The notes under the pieces: generated by a model | The model's database searches: none | Told to the model about the DNA's origin: nothing | What the model saw: only the letters and a program-made list of their open reading frames with translations | Position numbers and translations under genes: made by a program | Shown: piece after piece, positions 35,991-48,724 of the stretch | Numbering within the stretch: position 1 is the stretch's first letter | How the letters are laid out: each line of letters opens with the position of its first letter | Source of the DNA: Elmis aenea | Lineage: Eukaryota > Arthropoda > Insecta > Coleoptera > Elmidae | Length of the DNA: 64,000 nt | Direction of reading: 5' to 3' | Assembly (NCBI GenBank): GCA_947652605.1 | Contig: OX393579.1 | Span: forward strand, 25,937,674 to 26,001,673

Positions 35991-37901
35991 CGGGAATATT
36001 AACATTCGACTGCATATAAGAGATATATTTTAACTTTTTTGAAATATGAATGGCAAATTTATAATAAATTTAAATTTCTCTACAGTTATAAATATACACA
36101 AAGAAAACTCATCAACAATAGCAGTTTCATAATTATAATATCTCAATAGAGAAAACTGTCATATTTACAATTTTTATGCACAAGCTTTTGCCTGACAATG
36201 AAGTTATGTACTTTCTATGGAATAGAAATAGAAAACAAGGCAGAAGAAATCGTGATTGGAGTGACAGAAATATAATGTGCAGAAAATAACTTTTAGTCGG
36301 TTATATATGATTTAAATTTAATCGACCTTTGTTACGGTGCGGTAAGTTTGTCGTACCTACTATAATATTGTTTTGTGAACATGCTGAATCATAATTACAT
36401 ATTTCATTTAAAGTATTTCCGTGATCGTGATACTATTGAGTACAGTGACGGGTTATCAAACTTTGCCACCCGGGGCAAATCACAATTAGCGCCCTTATTT
36501 CAAACAATGCGCAATTTAAAGCGAAATTGGGCAGTTTAATAAGATATAGTTTTTTAAATTGCTACATAAATACTTAAGTATGTTAAAAATAAAGTTTAAG
36601 TTTAAAAAAAGGAGTGAACCTGATGCCGTTTACACCTGGTATTTATGTGTATTTTTATTTTACATAAAATGTCTAAAGATGGGCGTAAGAACGTTTGTTT
36701 GCTCTTCTCCCTCTCAAATTTGGTCCTGTTTAAGTGGTAACTTTTAGTTGTCTGCGAATCAGATAAAAAAAATACACACGTCAATTGATCATATATTTAT
36801 GCGTTATTTTTTTCATGAAAGTGGTATAATAAGCATTCGATGCGAAGATGCGCCTCGAGGTAACTGCTTCTTTTGCCCGTCCTTTAATCCGACGTTGATT
36901 GGGCGGCAACTTTTATTCTTTTGCTTGATCGCATTTTGTTTTTTCCGAGGTAATTAATGAATTTTGTAGAAAGTTATAAAAAGCAAGTCTGTGCGCAATG
37001 CTGCAAATTGGAGAAGACAAATTATATGATCACACAGAAGTAGCTTTCCAATAATTCATGTGTGAACTGTTATTCCTAGTATAATTTATAATCAACTTCC
37101 TTAATATCATACATTATGCATCCAGCTCGAACGCCTCATTAAATTTTCGTAAAACTTTTCTGACAATAAGAAACGTGCATTGTGTCAAAGTGTTCATTCA
37201 GAACCAATAAACACAATGTGTCAAAAACATGCGGAAATCCAGTTTTATAGGTCAGCCTGTGTGTTAATAAAAGCGGCTGCTTTAAAACGTAGTCTTTGCA
37301 ACTGTATCCTCGCCGTTGGGTTAGTCGGTTAATCTTTACCTTGTAAAAAGTAGGTATACACTTATACAGTTCTGTTATAACGATAATAGCTGAAAAACCG
37401 AGACCGCACATGGGGAATCCATAAAGCCATAAATGGCTTATAATAATAATTATAAACGCTTTAGTTGTTTATGGTGTAAAGACGAAAGATGGATTTAACT
37501 TTTATTATTCTGGTAATTCCTAACTGTAAAGAAATGCATAAAACACATACATGTAACAGTTGGTTGCAAAATATGAAAATTCAAATTGAAAAGCATTTAC
37601 AATAATATTGTAACGGTTTCCGTTTTTACTAGAAGCGCCTGTGTAAAGTTCTGAAGAAGTGGATCTGGAAAAAAAAGAAAGGAATGGGAATATTGGAAGG
37701 TGACACGGTGACATTGGGTCAGTCGTAAATTCGTGTGAACGAAAACATGATAGTCCAGTATTGTTTGGGTTTTTCCTTTATCATTAATAATTTCAAAAAA
37801 TGATTAAATTAACAAAAATTCGCAGTTTTTCGATAGCAAAAAAATAAAGTTAACATTGGCTGTTTTAAATTATTTTATCGAAGAAGTACTATTTTGTCAT
37901 T
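35991..37901. other. No gene recognised
   Basis: AT-rich. 36460-36510 (GCCACCCGGGGCAAATCAC) looks like one end of a decayed hAT element. The frames 36559-36747, 36748-36957 and 37139-37411 have no recognisable domain. Confidence 0.45.
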
Positions 37902-37905
37902 TTAA

Positions 37906-38784
37906 CCCTTTCGCTACAACGGGCGACTATAGTCGCCCTTCGCGACACTCCGTACATTTATTCTTCACTTGCGGTTTTGATATATTGTCACATATTGCAC
38001 ATGTCATCAGGTAAAAGTTCTTAAAATTTATTTAAATGTGTTACAAAAGTAACATTCCCACACCTAGGAATAAAATGCAAACGATAGGTTAAACCCAAAA
38101 CATTTTGCTTATGTAAAAAGAGTGGTTTTTGAAGCAAATATAGGAAAGTTTTATTAATTATCAGTAACTAAAATAACAACGATCATGGATGGTTTACACG
38201 AATTATCAAAATTCCAAGGAAGGGCATATGTTTGACCATCTGGACGCAGGTAATTGCGGCGTTTCGCATCCAGGAACACAACTCAATGTTGCTATTATTT
38301 ATTACTATTTTTGCCCCAATTTAAACAATTTCAAGATAACAGGATTTGTACACTTCAATATATCACTTTACTTTCGTAAAATAATTGTTTTCCGCGCTCA
38401 AAACTACTGAACATCGGCAAACGTACCTATTTAAGACAAATAATAAATACGATGAAATGTAGGTAACTGTGGGATTCACAGAACATGGTGGAATTTTCAG
38501 ACTGTACTGCTATCTCTATTATTTATCGTAAACAATTACCCTTTCAATATTTAGTTTGCAATCCAGTTCATGTCAAAAAAACGATTTTTGCGCTCTCTGT
38601 TTAACTATTACCTACTTAAAAATAGATTTCGGCCGCCTTAGGAGGGTGAGCACACCGGCGCGTCGCATCATTCAGTGGGGATGTTTTAGCGGAGACGACG
38701 TTTCGCTCAACGGCGTGTACTAGCGGAGAGAGCGCCTCGTTCGACGAAGACATCGTAGCGGATAGAACCGCCTTAGCGAAATGG
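37906..38784. mobile_element. piggyBac-type MITE
   Basis: TTAA flanks both ends (37902-37905, 38785-38788). Ends are CCCTTTCGCTACAACGG and, from the right, CCATTTCGCTAAGGCGG (about 13 of 17 alike). Just inside the left end is a perfect 18-bp palindrome GGGCGACTATAGTCGCCC (37921-37938). The right 150 bases are GC-rich, with repeated TAGCGGA and CGACGA units. No transposase is read in the 0.88-kb interior. Confidence 0.7.
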
Positions 38785-38788
38785 TTAA

Positions 38789-40276
38789 TAACATTCTGTA
38801 TTATTGCAGGTTGTGAAAAGAATTATTAAAGATTTTATTTACATTATACTTATGCAAAATCCAATACCGTTAATACATTTTTATAGTTAAAAACTTATAA
38901 CGTGACCCTTATTTTTCTTAGCAAACATTTTATAATTAATTCAACACTCTTACTTTTTTTTATTTTATATATTTAAGGTGTTCGAAAGATTATTGCCTTC
39001 TCTATTGACTTGTTCATTTTACAAAAATTATTCCAATAAACCTTACATATTACTAAGTAGCGAAAAATATCATATCATGAGCTTTAGAATATATTCGATA
39101 TTTTGATGTATAAAAAATTATGTTAATTTACTATTCTTAGATGGCACATGTATAATCTAAAGTCAAAATACGATAAAAAATGTTTTTATCTTTCTGTCGC
39201 ATCAATTCCATAGATATGTTTCTTAACAAATACAGCAAATTTCGATAGGCTATTACAATTTCTTTGTATAAGTGAGTATTGATTCTTACTTCATTGGACT
39301 TGAAAAACCAATAAATTTTTACTACAAACTGTCATTTAGGTTTATTGATACCTTATAATTTTTACAGAAATTATCAAAAGTATGGAAGGGTTAAACGCCT
39401 GGGTAAAAAATTATTAACCCATTTGGGTTCTGAATTATACTAGCGCCATTATTAAAAAAATATGCTTGTTTTCACATACCTACATAAAAATTCTGAATTA
39501 ATTTTGATGTCGTATGAAGTGTTTTAGACAATTTAATTGATATTCAATTTTTTTTTGTTTTGTGAAAATCGATTGATAAAAGATACCAAAACCACAAACA
39601 TCTCTGGAACTAAAAATATAATTTAGACCACAAAAGTGGAACCATTATTTAAAATTTTAGATTATGAATGTTTTGTTGGACTCTGCGCGTCAGATTGTAT
39701 TAAAAACATAATAAAATTAGCATATGTTTAATATTACTTCATTAGAAAATTCTTATCAAGTTAACAAGAAGAACTTGAAAAATACTTAATTTTAAAAAAT
39801 AACGCTACCGCAATTCAATTATACCATATTCATATTTGTCTAGAGAAAAAACTGTAAGTTCATAGCAAATTAATACTGTTTGTTTTAAATAAAATTTTAG
39901 TAAACTTTTCTTTCAGCTAAAAAATATATTTTTTAGGAGTATCTTATAGCAACTACATTATTCACATAGTGGTATATAATAAAAGCTTACACACTGTATA
40001 CTTTCACGGTTGTTCTCTTTTTGAAAAGTTGTAGTGCGGTGTTTCATTTATGGCCTTAAAAATACCACCTTAACATGTTCGTTATTTCTGCTTTTTAAAG
40101 TATTCCAATAAAGTAAATATTTGAAGTTCTCGACATGAAATTTTAAGATTAATGGGGATTTTACTTTTTTCTCTGTTGGTTCTTTTATGTGTTGTCGATT
40201 GCCTGGAATGCGTAATAAAACATGTTCAGGATGGTCTTAAGCAAATATTTTTTACGGATCCCTGTCTATACATATA
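38789..40276. other. No gene recognised
   Basis: Long AT-rich stretch without coding or repeat signals I can support. Confidence 0.5.
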
Positions 40277-40455
40277 CAGGGTGGACCAAATTTAATTGTT
40301 TTACGAGGTATCTCGGTTACCGTAATAGACGGCGAAACTCTGATTTCGGTCTCTTGGGCTATTTTTTTGAGAAAATAACGCCTATGCAATCAGATTTTTT
40401 CTATCGGATTCCATTTTGGCACTACAGACGAAAAATGAAATTTCATCATTTTTGA
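40277..40455 (+). repeat. TACAGGGTGGACCA repeat, copy 2
   Basis: Begins CAGGGTGGACCAAATTTAAT after TA, with GGTATCTCGGTTACCGTAAT and CCATTTTGGCACTACAG inside. It matches copies at 16105-16254 (inverted) and 46911. The frame 40222-40455 runs through it and is not a gene. Confidence 0.65.
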
Positions 40456-41229
40456 AAATTTACTTTAAATTCTTTATTTATTAATTTTTTTTAATGACAT
40501 GCATTTTTTATTTTCTTAATTTTGATTACATTTTACGAAAAATGAAAAAATTGTAGAGTTTAATTTATAAATACACATTGTCATCATATTTTGCATTGAA
40601 TCGGAACCGGAACTGGAACCGTTGCCGCCAAACCGATTACATGTAGGTACATTTTGATTAAATTAAATTAATTATTTGAGCCTCTATGTGAGATATACTA
40701 CAGAGTGCGGGGCCCCGCCTCGGTCTTAGGGCGATACTGAATGTATTAATATTAAATCAAATATTAAAATAAAGTTGTTAAAAATTTATGACATAGATTG
40801 TTTTACCAATTAAATTATGTTTGTATCATATGTATCTAATAATATCCATTAATTTATTACTGACGCTAAAAAGTATCTATAATTATAATTCATAATATTG
40901 TATTTCTTCAGTTTTTTTAAAAGAGATAAGGATAATATTTGAATCTTGTAATTTAAAAAAAATATTATTTTCAACAAAAACCTTTTCACACGGTGTTTTC
41001 TGTCTATCAGAATAAATTAGTATGATTGGTAAAAAAAGTTATTTGACCTCTAACAATAATGCTGTCTAACCGGCAATCTCAATATTTACAACTTTGTTTT
41101 TGGTTAGGAATTTATAAAATATACATTTGTAATACAAGATCTGCAATTATCTAATTTACTGAACCGTAGTGTATGAGTAGTGTGTTTTTATTAAACTGTA
41201 TCCTAGAATGAATGTTTAAAATCAGTATT
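40456..41229. other. No gene recognised
   Basis: AT-rich, with one GC-rich patch at 40708-40735 containing GCGGGGCCCCGC. Confidence 0.5.
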
Positions 41230-41240
41230 AAATAAACTGC

Positions 41241-43715
41241 GGTACCGCTCATGGAGGGACAGCTATTCTTATAAAAGAAACCATAAACCACTACGAGCTA
41301 CATAAGTATGAGGAGAATCACATCCAAGCTACATCGATTAAAGTAAAATGGTTTCCATACGACATGACCGTATCAGCTGTCTATTGCCCACCTCGACACA
41401 ATCTAAAACGGGAACAATTTGTTAAATTCTTTCATACACTGGGACCAACGTTCATGGCTGGTGGAGACTATAACAGCAAACATATCCTGTGGGGTTCCCG
41501 GTTGATAACAACAAAAGGAAGAGAGCTCGCACATGTTATTCAAGAAAAAAACCTATCATTTCTGTCAACTGGTACCCCAACACACTGGCCGACTGATACG
41601 AAAAAAATCCCAGACCTATTAGACTTTTTTGTTACCAAAGGCATCTCCTCGACATATACAGATATAACACCAAGTTTCGATCTAACATCCGACCATTCTC
41701 CAATAATAGCTACAGTGAGCACATCTGCAATGATAAGAAAAACAACACCTCGCCTACATAGTTCAAAAACCAACTGGAATAATTATAGAACAATAATACA
41801 GAGTCATGTAAACTTATCAATCAGACTCCAGGATCAATCTGACATAGAAACGGAGATAAAGAACTATATTAAAATGCTACAGTTCGCTGCCGAAGAAGCT
41901 ACTCCAAACAGTACCACTCCAACATCAAACACTTTTATACCAGTCGAAGTCAAGAAATTAATTGCTGAAAAAAGAAGAGCAAAGTCAACATGGCAACGAA
42001 CACATACACCGAACGACAGAAGAAGGTACACGCAAATAAGTAATAAACTAAAATCAAAACTCAATGAAATAAGAAACGAATCTTTCGAAAATTACGTATC
42101 TAACCTGACTAGACAAGACAATTCAATTTGGAAACCGATAAAAAACATGAAAAAGCCAAAGACAACATCACCACCAATTCGTAAATACTCTACCCCACCT
42201 AGTCCTTGGGCAAAAAGTGACAAGCAAAAAGCTGAACTATTTGCGGAACACCTGTCACAAGTCTTTACTCCACCTGACAATGTCCAAAACCTAGAAGTAG
42301 AACAAGAATTAACTACAGCCGTCCAAGTGCAGCAACGCATTAAAGTATTCTCGTTAAATGAAATCAAACACGAAATTAAGATGCTTAATTCAAAAAAGTC
42401 GCCAGGTCTCGACCTTATTACAGCCAGAATGCTAAAGGAGCTACAAGAGGAGGGACTAAGATTACTCATGTACTTATTCAACGCAATAATAAGATTAGAC
42501 TACTGGCCGAAAGTACTAAAATTTGCACAAATAATTATGATCCCCAAACCGGGCAAAGATACAACTAACGTTACATCTTACCGGCCAATAAGTTTGCTCC
42601 CAGCAGTTTCAAAAGTACTTGAAAAACTAATCCTCAAACGAATCAGTACAGACGTCGATACCCAGACCTGGATGCCAGATCACCAATTCGGATTTCGGCA
42701 CTCACACTCCACAATTCAACAGTGCCACAGAATCGTAGATGTAATCAACAAATCCTTGGAGAATCATCAATACTGCACTGCAGCATTCTTAGATGTTAGC
42801 CAGGCATTCGATAAGGTCTGGCATTCGGGTCTGCTATTTAAGATCAAACAAAATCTCCCACACAAGTACTTCAATCTGCTGAAATCATATCTGAACGAAA
42901 GGGAATTTTTAACAAAAGTAAACGAGGAAACTTCCACCCGCTTTCCAATCCAATCTGAGGTGACACAGGGAAGCATTCTTGGTCCCCTCTTATACGTCTT
43001 ATACACTTCAGATTTACCAACTTCTACAGATATAATCACTGGGACCTTCGCCGATGACACAGCCATATTATCGATACATACAGACCCTAACATCGCGTCA
43101 CATAAGCTTCAAGGGCATCTAGAAATACTCGAGACCTGGTTGAGACAGTGGAAAATAAAAGTAAATGGATCAAAATCATCCCACATAACATTTACTCTCA
43201 GAAAAGAACGATGTCCGACAGTACGCCTCGGCCAAGAGGTGATACCACAAGTAGAAACTGTCAAATATCTTGGTCTTCACCTAGATAACAAGGTTAACTG
43301 GAAAGACCACATTACAAAAAAGAAAAAACATATCGAGCTGAAAATTAAGAAGATGTATTGGCTGATTGGTCGCAGATCAAAATTATCAACAGAAAACAAA
43401 TTACTTATATATAAAAGCGTCATTAGACCGATCTGGACCTACGGAATAGAGCTCTGGGGCTGCGCAGCCAAATTCACATAGAAACTATACAGAGAACTCA
43501 ATCTAAAACTCTTCGAGCTATAACAAACGCGCCGTGGTACGTATCAAACCACACATAACATACAGATCTAAATATTCCCTACGTGAGAGAAGTAATCGAG
43601 GACAGAACCAGCAAGCACAACAGAAAACTTGAAGCTCACCCAAACCCACTACTTGAGACGGTACTACAACCTATGCAAGGCAGAAGACTGAAGAGACGCT
43701 GGCCAACAGACTTAA
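41241..43715 (+). pseudogene. Jockey-type ORF2: endonuclease-reverse transcriptase, truncated
   Basis: The frame runs open from the insertion boundary through 43481. Counting from the ATG at 41364 (not the real start), the C-terminal half of the AP endonuclease fills about residues 1-120. It includes the GGDYNSKH block and the SDHSP motif at 109-113. The reverse transcriptase follows: SYRPISLLP, FGFRHSHS, AAFLDVSQAFDKVW, GSILGPLLY and the catalytic FADD at 562-565, then VKYLGLHLD. These are hallmark Jockey-clade motifs. A frame change near 43465 and an in-frame TAA near 43558 break the C-terminal tail, whose other frame still reads 'TLRAITNAPWYVSN' and 'DLNIPYVREVI'. The catalytic core has no stop, so the copy is fairly recent, but it lacks an N-terminus and cannot be autonomous. 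It copies RNA at a nicked target in intact relatives. Confidence 0.9.
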
Positions 43716-43850
43716 ATGGTAACTGAGGGGGCCTCGATGGACGCTCACCTCTCCACGTCACCAGTGCAAGAAACTCAACCTCCTGCACACGCCAGCTTAT
43801 AGATTGAATAAATCTGATTGCTAAGAAATAATTATAAAAAAAAAATAAAT
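41241..43850 (+). mobile_element. 5'-truncated Jockey-clade non-LTR retrotransposon
   Basis: The 11-mer AAATAAACTGC lies directly before (41230-41240) and after (43851-43861) the element. This marks its target-site duplication and both boundaries. The coding sequence is already in frame at the left boundary, so the 5' end, ORF1 and the start of the endonuclease are lost. The 3' end is an A-rich tail with AAAT units (from about 43834) that merges with the duplication. There is a short 3' untranslated stretch after the ORF2 remnant. Confidence 0.85.
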
Positions 43851-43861
43851 AAATAAACTGC

Positions 43862-44055
43862 TTCATTTTTTATAAAATGCTTATAAACGTTCTATGAAAA
43901 AAAAAACAAAAAAAAAAACGAAAAAATGCGCAATGCATTAAAATAAATCACTTACGCATTTAAAAACAAAATTATTACGGATTACGGCGCGGCGGATCGC
44001 ACAGTCGGACACCAGCGATGCGTCAGTCAGCGAAATTGCAAATTTGGTTGGTACA
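43862..44055. other. Flank with GC-rich patch
   Basis: 43985-44035 is unusually GC- and CpG-rich (GGCGCGGCGGATCGCACAG). No coding signal. It continues on the other side of the hAT element. Confidence 0.4.
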
Positions 44056-44063
44056 GTCGTTAG

Positions 44064-44270
44064 TAGGCGTGGGCGATATAGAAATTTCGATATCGAAATG
44101 TCGATATAAAAGGGGCGGGAAGCTAAAAAAAGTTTGTAAAAAACTGAAAAAAGAGACTGGTGACCTAAGAAAAAAACTTGTCGCCCTTATTTTTGTTGAC
44201 CATACCGCCAAATATCGATATCAAAATTATATCGATATTTATCGAAATATCGATATATCGCCCACCTCTA
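44064..44270. mobile_element. hAT MITE, ATATCGATAT arrays
   Basis: Ends TAGGCGTGGGCGATAT and, from the right, TAGAGGTGGGCGATAT. An exact duplication GTCGTTAG is at 44056-44063 and 44271-44278. TATCGATAT/TTCGATATCGAA palindromes crowd both ends. The 54-bp relic at 30309 belongs to the same family. Short frames across it on both strands are incidental. Confidence 0.9.
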
Positions 44271-44278
44271 GTCGTTAG

Positions 44279-44695
44279 CCGTAGAAAACGAATAAAAAAA
44301 GTCCCAAATTCGAGGCCCAACCTTGAGTCGCGTAAATTGATTCGAATCCTAAACAAAAATTATCAAAGCTCCTTTAGTTCAAAACTTAATCAGGAAAAAT
44401 TCTATTTGGGAATAGGTATAGAACAAATTAAAAACACGTTACATTGATTTTATATTAATTATATCTAAAAATTCACTTAAAAAAACTCATTATTTTCTTT
44501 AAGTATTAAAAATACACAATTGACTAATACATTGTTTTAAATAAATATAACTGGCAAAACAAGATTACAAATTTAATTTCATAATTTTTGAACGTAAGCA
44601 ATTTAGCGTCTGTAAGAAATAACAAACTTCATGGTCCAGAAATAATATAATAAAGTTTTATTTTATTTTTTTTAAATTTAGTCCTTTTACTGTTA
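44279..44695. other. No gene recognised
   Basis: AT-rich spacer between the hAT element and the reverse-transcriptase relic. Confidence 0.5.
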
Positions 44696-44696
44696 G

Positions 44697-45474
44697 GTGT
44701 AGGACTGTTGAGTTGAGTTAAGTTGTGCTTACTTTTTTCCATGTTTTTCTGTCTTGTGCTAGCCTTTTTATGTCTTTCCTTTTGATGTTTCTATGCGTTG
44801 CTGTTTTTTTTTTACTTCGTCTTGCCAGGTTTTCTCTTTTGTTTTTTCACCCTATAAATGTGACCCAACTATCCCAGCTGTATTTCTTTTATTTTTGTTT
44901 CAACTGATTTTATCTTTTATTGTTCTCTATATGTTTCGTTTCTGATTCTATCTTTTTTGGTTTTTCCTTGAATATTTTTTAGAAACCCCATTTCTGCAGG
45001 ATTCACACAGCTACGAGTACTATTTTTGTTTGTGAGGGTCCACGTTTCACTTCCGTATAAAAGTTCCGGAGCTACTACCTTTTTTACCACCACCACTTTT
45101 GTTCGTATTAATCGTATTGGAACTTTTCTATTTCCAAAAAATGTTGTTCTTAAACTGTTAAATATTCTTTCCACATTTCCTGTCCTTTCGCTTATTTTCT
45201 TGTCCATTCCTCCATTTTTCTCCATGATCATTCCTAAGTATTTAAAGCTTTCTACGTGTTTCAACCTAAGCCCATTTAAAGGGATGCTATGCCCTTCGTT
45301 CTCTGTTGTAACGATCATAGTTTTAGTTTTTTCTGTATTTATTTTCATATTGATTTTTTCCAGGTCCTGGTTTAGAGTTTCTAGATTATATTGCAGATTC
45401 TTTTCTGTTTCCGCGACTAAGACCATGTCGTCTGCGAACTTTAGCTCAGTTTGTTTATTTTTTCCATTTTCCAG
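44697..45474 (-). pseudogene. Non-LTR reverse transcriptase C-terminal relic
   Basis: On the minus strand the frame is open from 45474 with 'LKFADDMVLVAE', the catalytic Asp-Asp box, at about 45415-45445. It continues 'NMKINTEKTKTMIV', 'VESFKYLGMIM', then 'LLYGSETWTLTNKN', 'AEMGFLKNIQGKTKKDRIRN' and a stop at 44917. Decayed pieces continue to 'LAQDRKTWKKVS' near 44735. This order matches the finger-to-C-terminus region of RTE-like or related elements and resembles the nested relic at 18.1-20.9 kb. The RT N-terminus and endonuclease are absent. It is dead. Confidence 0.75.
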
Positions 45475-46910
45475 CTACCTAGGTGAAACGGTTGCATTTT
45501 TTGTTTTACTTCTTTAATTACGCCAATAATAATGGACTGAGCACGCATCTTCATTTTAAGCGCTCTTTTGTTTCAAACTCTGCCGATTCTTCATTATGGG
45601 TTCTTACAATATTTACCATTCTTTCGTAAATCGCTTGTTTCTATTTCTATAAATTATTATTGGATCAATACATAGAGAATAAACAGTTACGTTTAGTTTT
45701 TCGATATCTTAAAAACCAGAGGAAATAACGCAGATAAACAAATTTTTTTTTTTCTGAACTTAGAGAACAATGATATTTTTAAGATTCATATTTAGCATTA
45801 AATTACGCAAATCGAAGATATCCATGTTAACCCTTAAATTTTGGACACCCTGTGTAACATAAGATAGTAAAGTTATGTAATAAATCATATACAATCAACA
45901 CTAATTACATACACAACATTTAAAAAAAAAAAACTTTTAGTGAGTACATATCAGTCGCTGCAGTTGTAAATACATATATTATGATCAATTTTCAACATTT
46001 CCATTCATTTTAATGTACCTTCGCTGTTGATTTGTTGACCGTATTGTTTAACAAAAGATTGGGAATTCATGAAAAATCTCCCCTACACGATATCTTAGTC
46101 TAATTATAAATTATACAAAAGTTTCATGAAATAAAATTTTTGTACATAAACTATTATATTAGTATTGTTTTAAATTGACAGCTGTTCCGATTTTCATAAA
46201 ACAATCTATTTATTAAAGAAAATTAATGCCAATAGAAACAGTTCTCACAAACCGCTATTAGATTAATTACTATTTATTACTATATAATGCTGCCGTGACC
46301 AACATATTGCCTGATAATCCAAAAATGGATGAGGTTAAACGGGCAAATAGCTTCGTTAGGCCAACCTAAACAAAAAAGTATAACCCCACAGTGAGCATAA
46401 CTGGGTGTGTAAAATTTTTGTGCACGTTTATGTTAATCAAAGACTTGGGCCTTAGTCGTGATTCTAAAACTAACATAACATTAACTTCGGTCAAGAATTC
46501 GCAATTTATTCTAGTCGATCGTGTGTGACAGCACCAAAGGCGATCATTAATAAAACTTAAAGAGGTAAGTATAAGAGGAATCATGCCCATTAAATATTAA
46601 ATGTAATTGTATCTGATAAAGTTTGCTCACGAATAACGGCAACGTGTGCAAACATCAATGACGAAAACCGTAAATTAGAAATACAAAACTATCATTTTAA
46701 TTGTTTTAAGTTCTTTATTACACTATTTTGTATCAATAATTGCTAAACTTAAAAGGTATTATGATGGTATCACTACATTTTCTTAATTTTGTTTTTACAT
46801 TTTCTAAACAATAGGGAATTCTTATTGTGCTTCTAACTTATTAATTAACTTACCATTTTATTCTCAGATTTTGGTTAGAACATATCAACCGACAGGAAAT
46901 CCTTTATATA
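45475..46910. other. No gene recognised
   Basis: AT-rich. A short GGACACCCTGTGTAAC end near 45841 is an isolated repeat end. Confidence 0.5.
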
Positions 46911-47100
46911 CAGGGTGGACCAAAATCGAATGTTTTACTGATTGTGAGTATCTCAGTTACCTTAATAGTTAGTGAAAATCTGATATCGGTCTCTTGGCTT
47001 TTTTTTTGAGAAAGAAGGCCCAAGTTATCAGATTTTTTTTATCGCTTTCCATTTTGGCACTAAAGAACGACGTATTTTCGACGTCAATTTCCCATTAAAC
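46911..47100 (+). repeat. TACAGGGTGGACCA repeat, copy 3
   Basis: Begins CAGGGTGGACCAAAATCGAA after TATA. It shares GAGTATCTCAGTTACCTTAA and CCATTTTGGCACTAAAG with the other two copies. Confidence 0.65.
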
Positions 47101-47369
47101 TAATTTATTACGTAAAAAAAAATTAAAAATATATACCAACTGAATAAGTAAATAAATAAGAAATACTTATTTTATAGCACACTAAACTGGAAAGAAAACG
47201 GTATAATTTACTCTAATTGCTAAATAATAATTAGAAAATATACTAGGAAAGTAATAACATATGTAATTATAATTTAAATGCATGAGAAAGAGACGATTCG
47301 AGGGAAATAAACATGTACGTTTGTGTTTAAAGGAATATCTCCTCATATACCTATTTAATAGATGATAAG

Positions 47370-48025
47370 CAGTGTTCCCTCTAGGGCAGTGGTCGGTAAA
47401 CCGCGGCTCGCAAGCCACACACGGCTCTTTGGCCCCTTGAATGTGGCTCTTCCACTGCTTTGAAAGACCTGGAGAAGGGATATATTAATTTTTAACAACT
47501 GGAATAGTATTCCTGACTCATATAATCAGCTGAAAAAAATTGCGTTTGCTGTTCTTTCCTTATTCGGGTCTACATATTCATGCGAACAATCATTTTCAAG
47601 CATGAACCCTATCAAGAGTAAATTGAGAAGTCGTCTTATTGATGAGAACCTGGAATCGTGCCTAAAATTAAAAACAACAACATACAAACCTGACTTACCC
47701 AAACTTTTCAAGAAGATGCAAGGCCATTGTTCACATTAGTGTTTGTCAGTCATTGTCATGATTTAATTTTATGGATACCTTTTTTATAAAAAACATATGC
47801 TTACGGATTTATATGACGATAATATTCAAATAAACATTTTTGAAATTAAAATCTTTTTATAATTCTTATTACAAATTCATACTGACATAATTGACTTTAC
47901 AATCAATAATGGAAATAAGTAAGTATTAGTTGAAATTGCGCACAAATTACTTCAATTTTACAAAAATTGCAAAAATGGAAAAAAATATGCGCACTATAGT
48001 TGGTAAAAATTAAAGGGAACATTTA
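47370..48025. mobile_element. hAT element, CAGTGTTCCCT ends, hosting a second hAT
   Basis: Left end CAGTGTTCCCTCTAG. The right end reads inward (AA)ATGTTCCCTTTA. An exact ATGATAAG duplication is at 47362-47369 and 48026-48033, allowing one extra base at the right junction. Only 17 bases in, a different hAT-type end CAGTGGTCGGTAAACCGCGG starts (47387), followed by CGGCTCGCAAGCCACACACG and a transposase tail. A second hAT copy therefore appears to have jumped into this one. Its right end is not identified. Confidence 0.65.
47464..47739 (+). pseudogene. hAT transposase C-terminal (dimerisation) domain
   Basis: About 91 codons are open to a TAG at 47737-47739. The block reads 'LSLFGSTYSCEQSFSSMN', then 'KSKLRSRLIDENLESCLKL'. 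This is the hallmark end of Charlie/ZBED5-type hAT transposases, where this segment dimerises and forms part of the catalytic core near the last Glu. The rest of the protein (BED finger, first catalytic Asp residues) is missing. The sequence just upstream is the presumed left end of the same element (47387), so this is an internally deleted copy keeping only the 3' coding end. No in-frame stop interrupts the domain. Confidence 0.8.
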
Positions 48026-48033
48026 ATGATAAG

Positions 48034-48720
48034 TCGTGTTTACCATTCCTAATTTATCAACGGTGTGCATGTGAAACGACTTATAATAAAGATTTGAAAC
48101 ATCAAAATTTGTACTAATCGAGTCTAAAAAATTCGAATCTGTACCCAATAATTAATTATTTAAAAAAAAATGCCACTAAAAGATTTCGAATTTTCTTTAA
48201 ACTGCAAAAAATCTATGATAGTAATTGTCGAGTCACAAAATCTAAACTTCTTGAAAGTCGGTTCAGTACCTCCAGGGATACATGCAAAACGGTAACAGTT
48301 TACATAAATGTTAAGCTGTGGTTGTTTAATGACTGGGATTAATATATTTTAGAGTCAAAGATATTCATAATTTTTTTTATATAAACAAAGATTTAAATTA
48401 ACCTTTTTTTATTAAAAATTAAGATATCTTATTTTTTTAAATACATCATCAAAGAAAATAAAAGATCTAATATTTAATTTATAAATAAATTTTAAGTACT
48501 TACGAAATTTACTTTAGCATAATTTATTATCAGGAAAAATTTCCGATACACAATTTTTATTTAAACTGAATAAATGTGTAAAATTGATTTTTCGTTTTTA
48601 TACATTATACACATTATACACATTATAATAAGCATATAATTTAGCAGCTTTGCGATATTTCAATCTATGTTCTTATAATAAGCAAGATACGCTTGTTAAA
48701 ACTCGAATTTTAATCAGCCT
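48034..48720. other. No gene recognised
   Basis: AT-rich spacer. ACATTATAC is repeated in tandem near 48602-48628. Confidence 0.5.
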
Positions 48721-48724
48721 TATA

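Noticed and set aside
44315..44355. ATTCGAATCC, resembling a tRNA B box
   Set aside because: No A box, no cloverleaf and no acceptor stem can be drawn.
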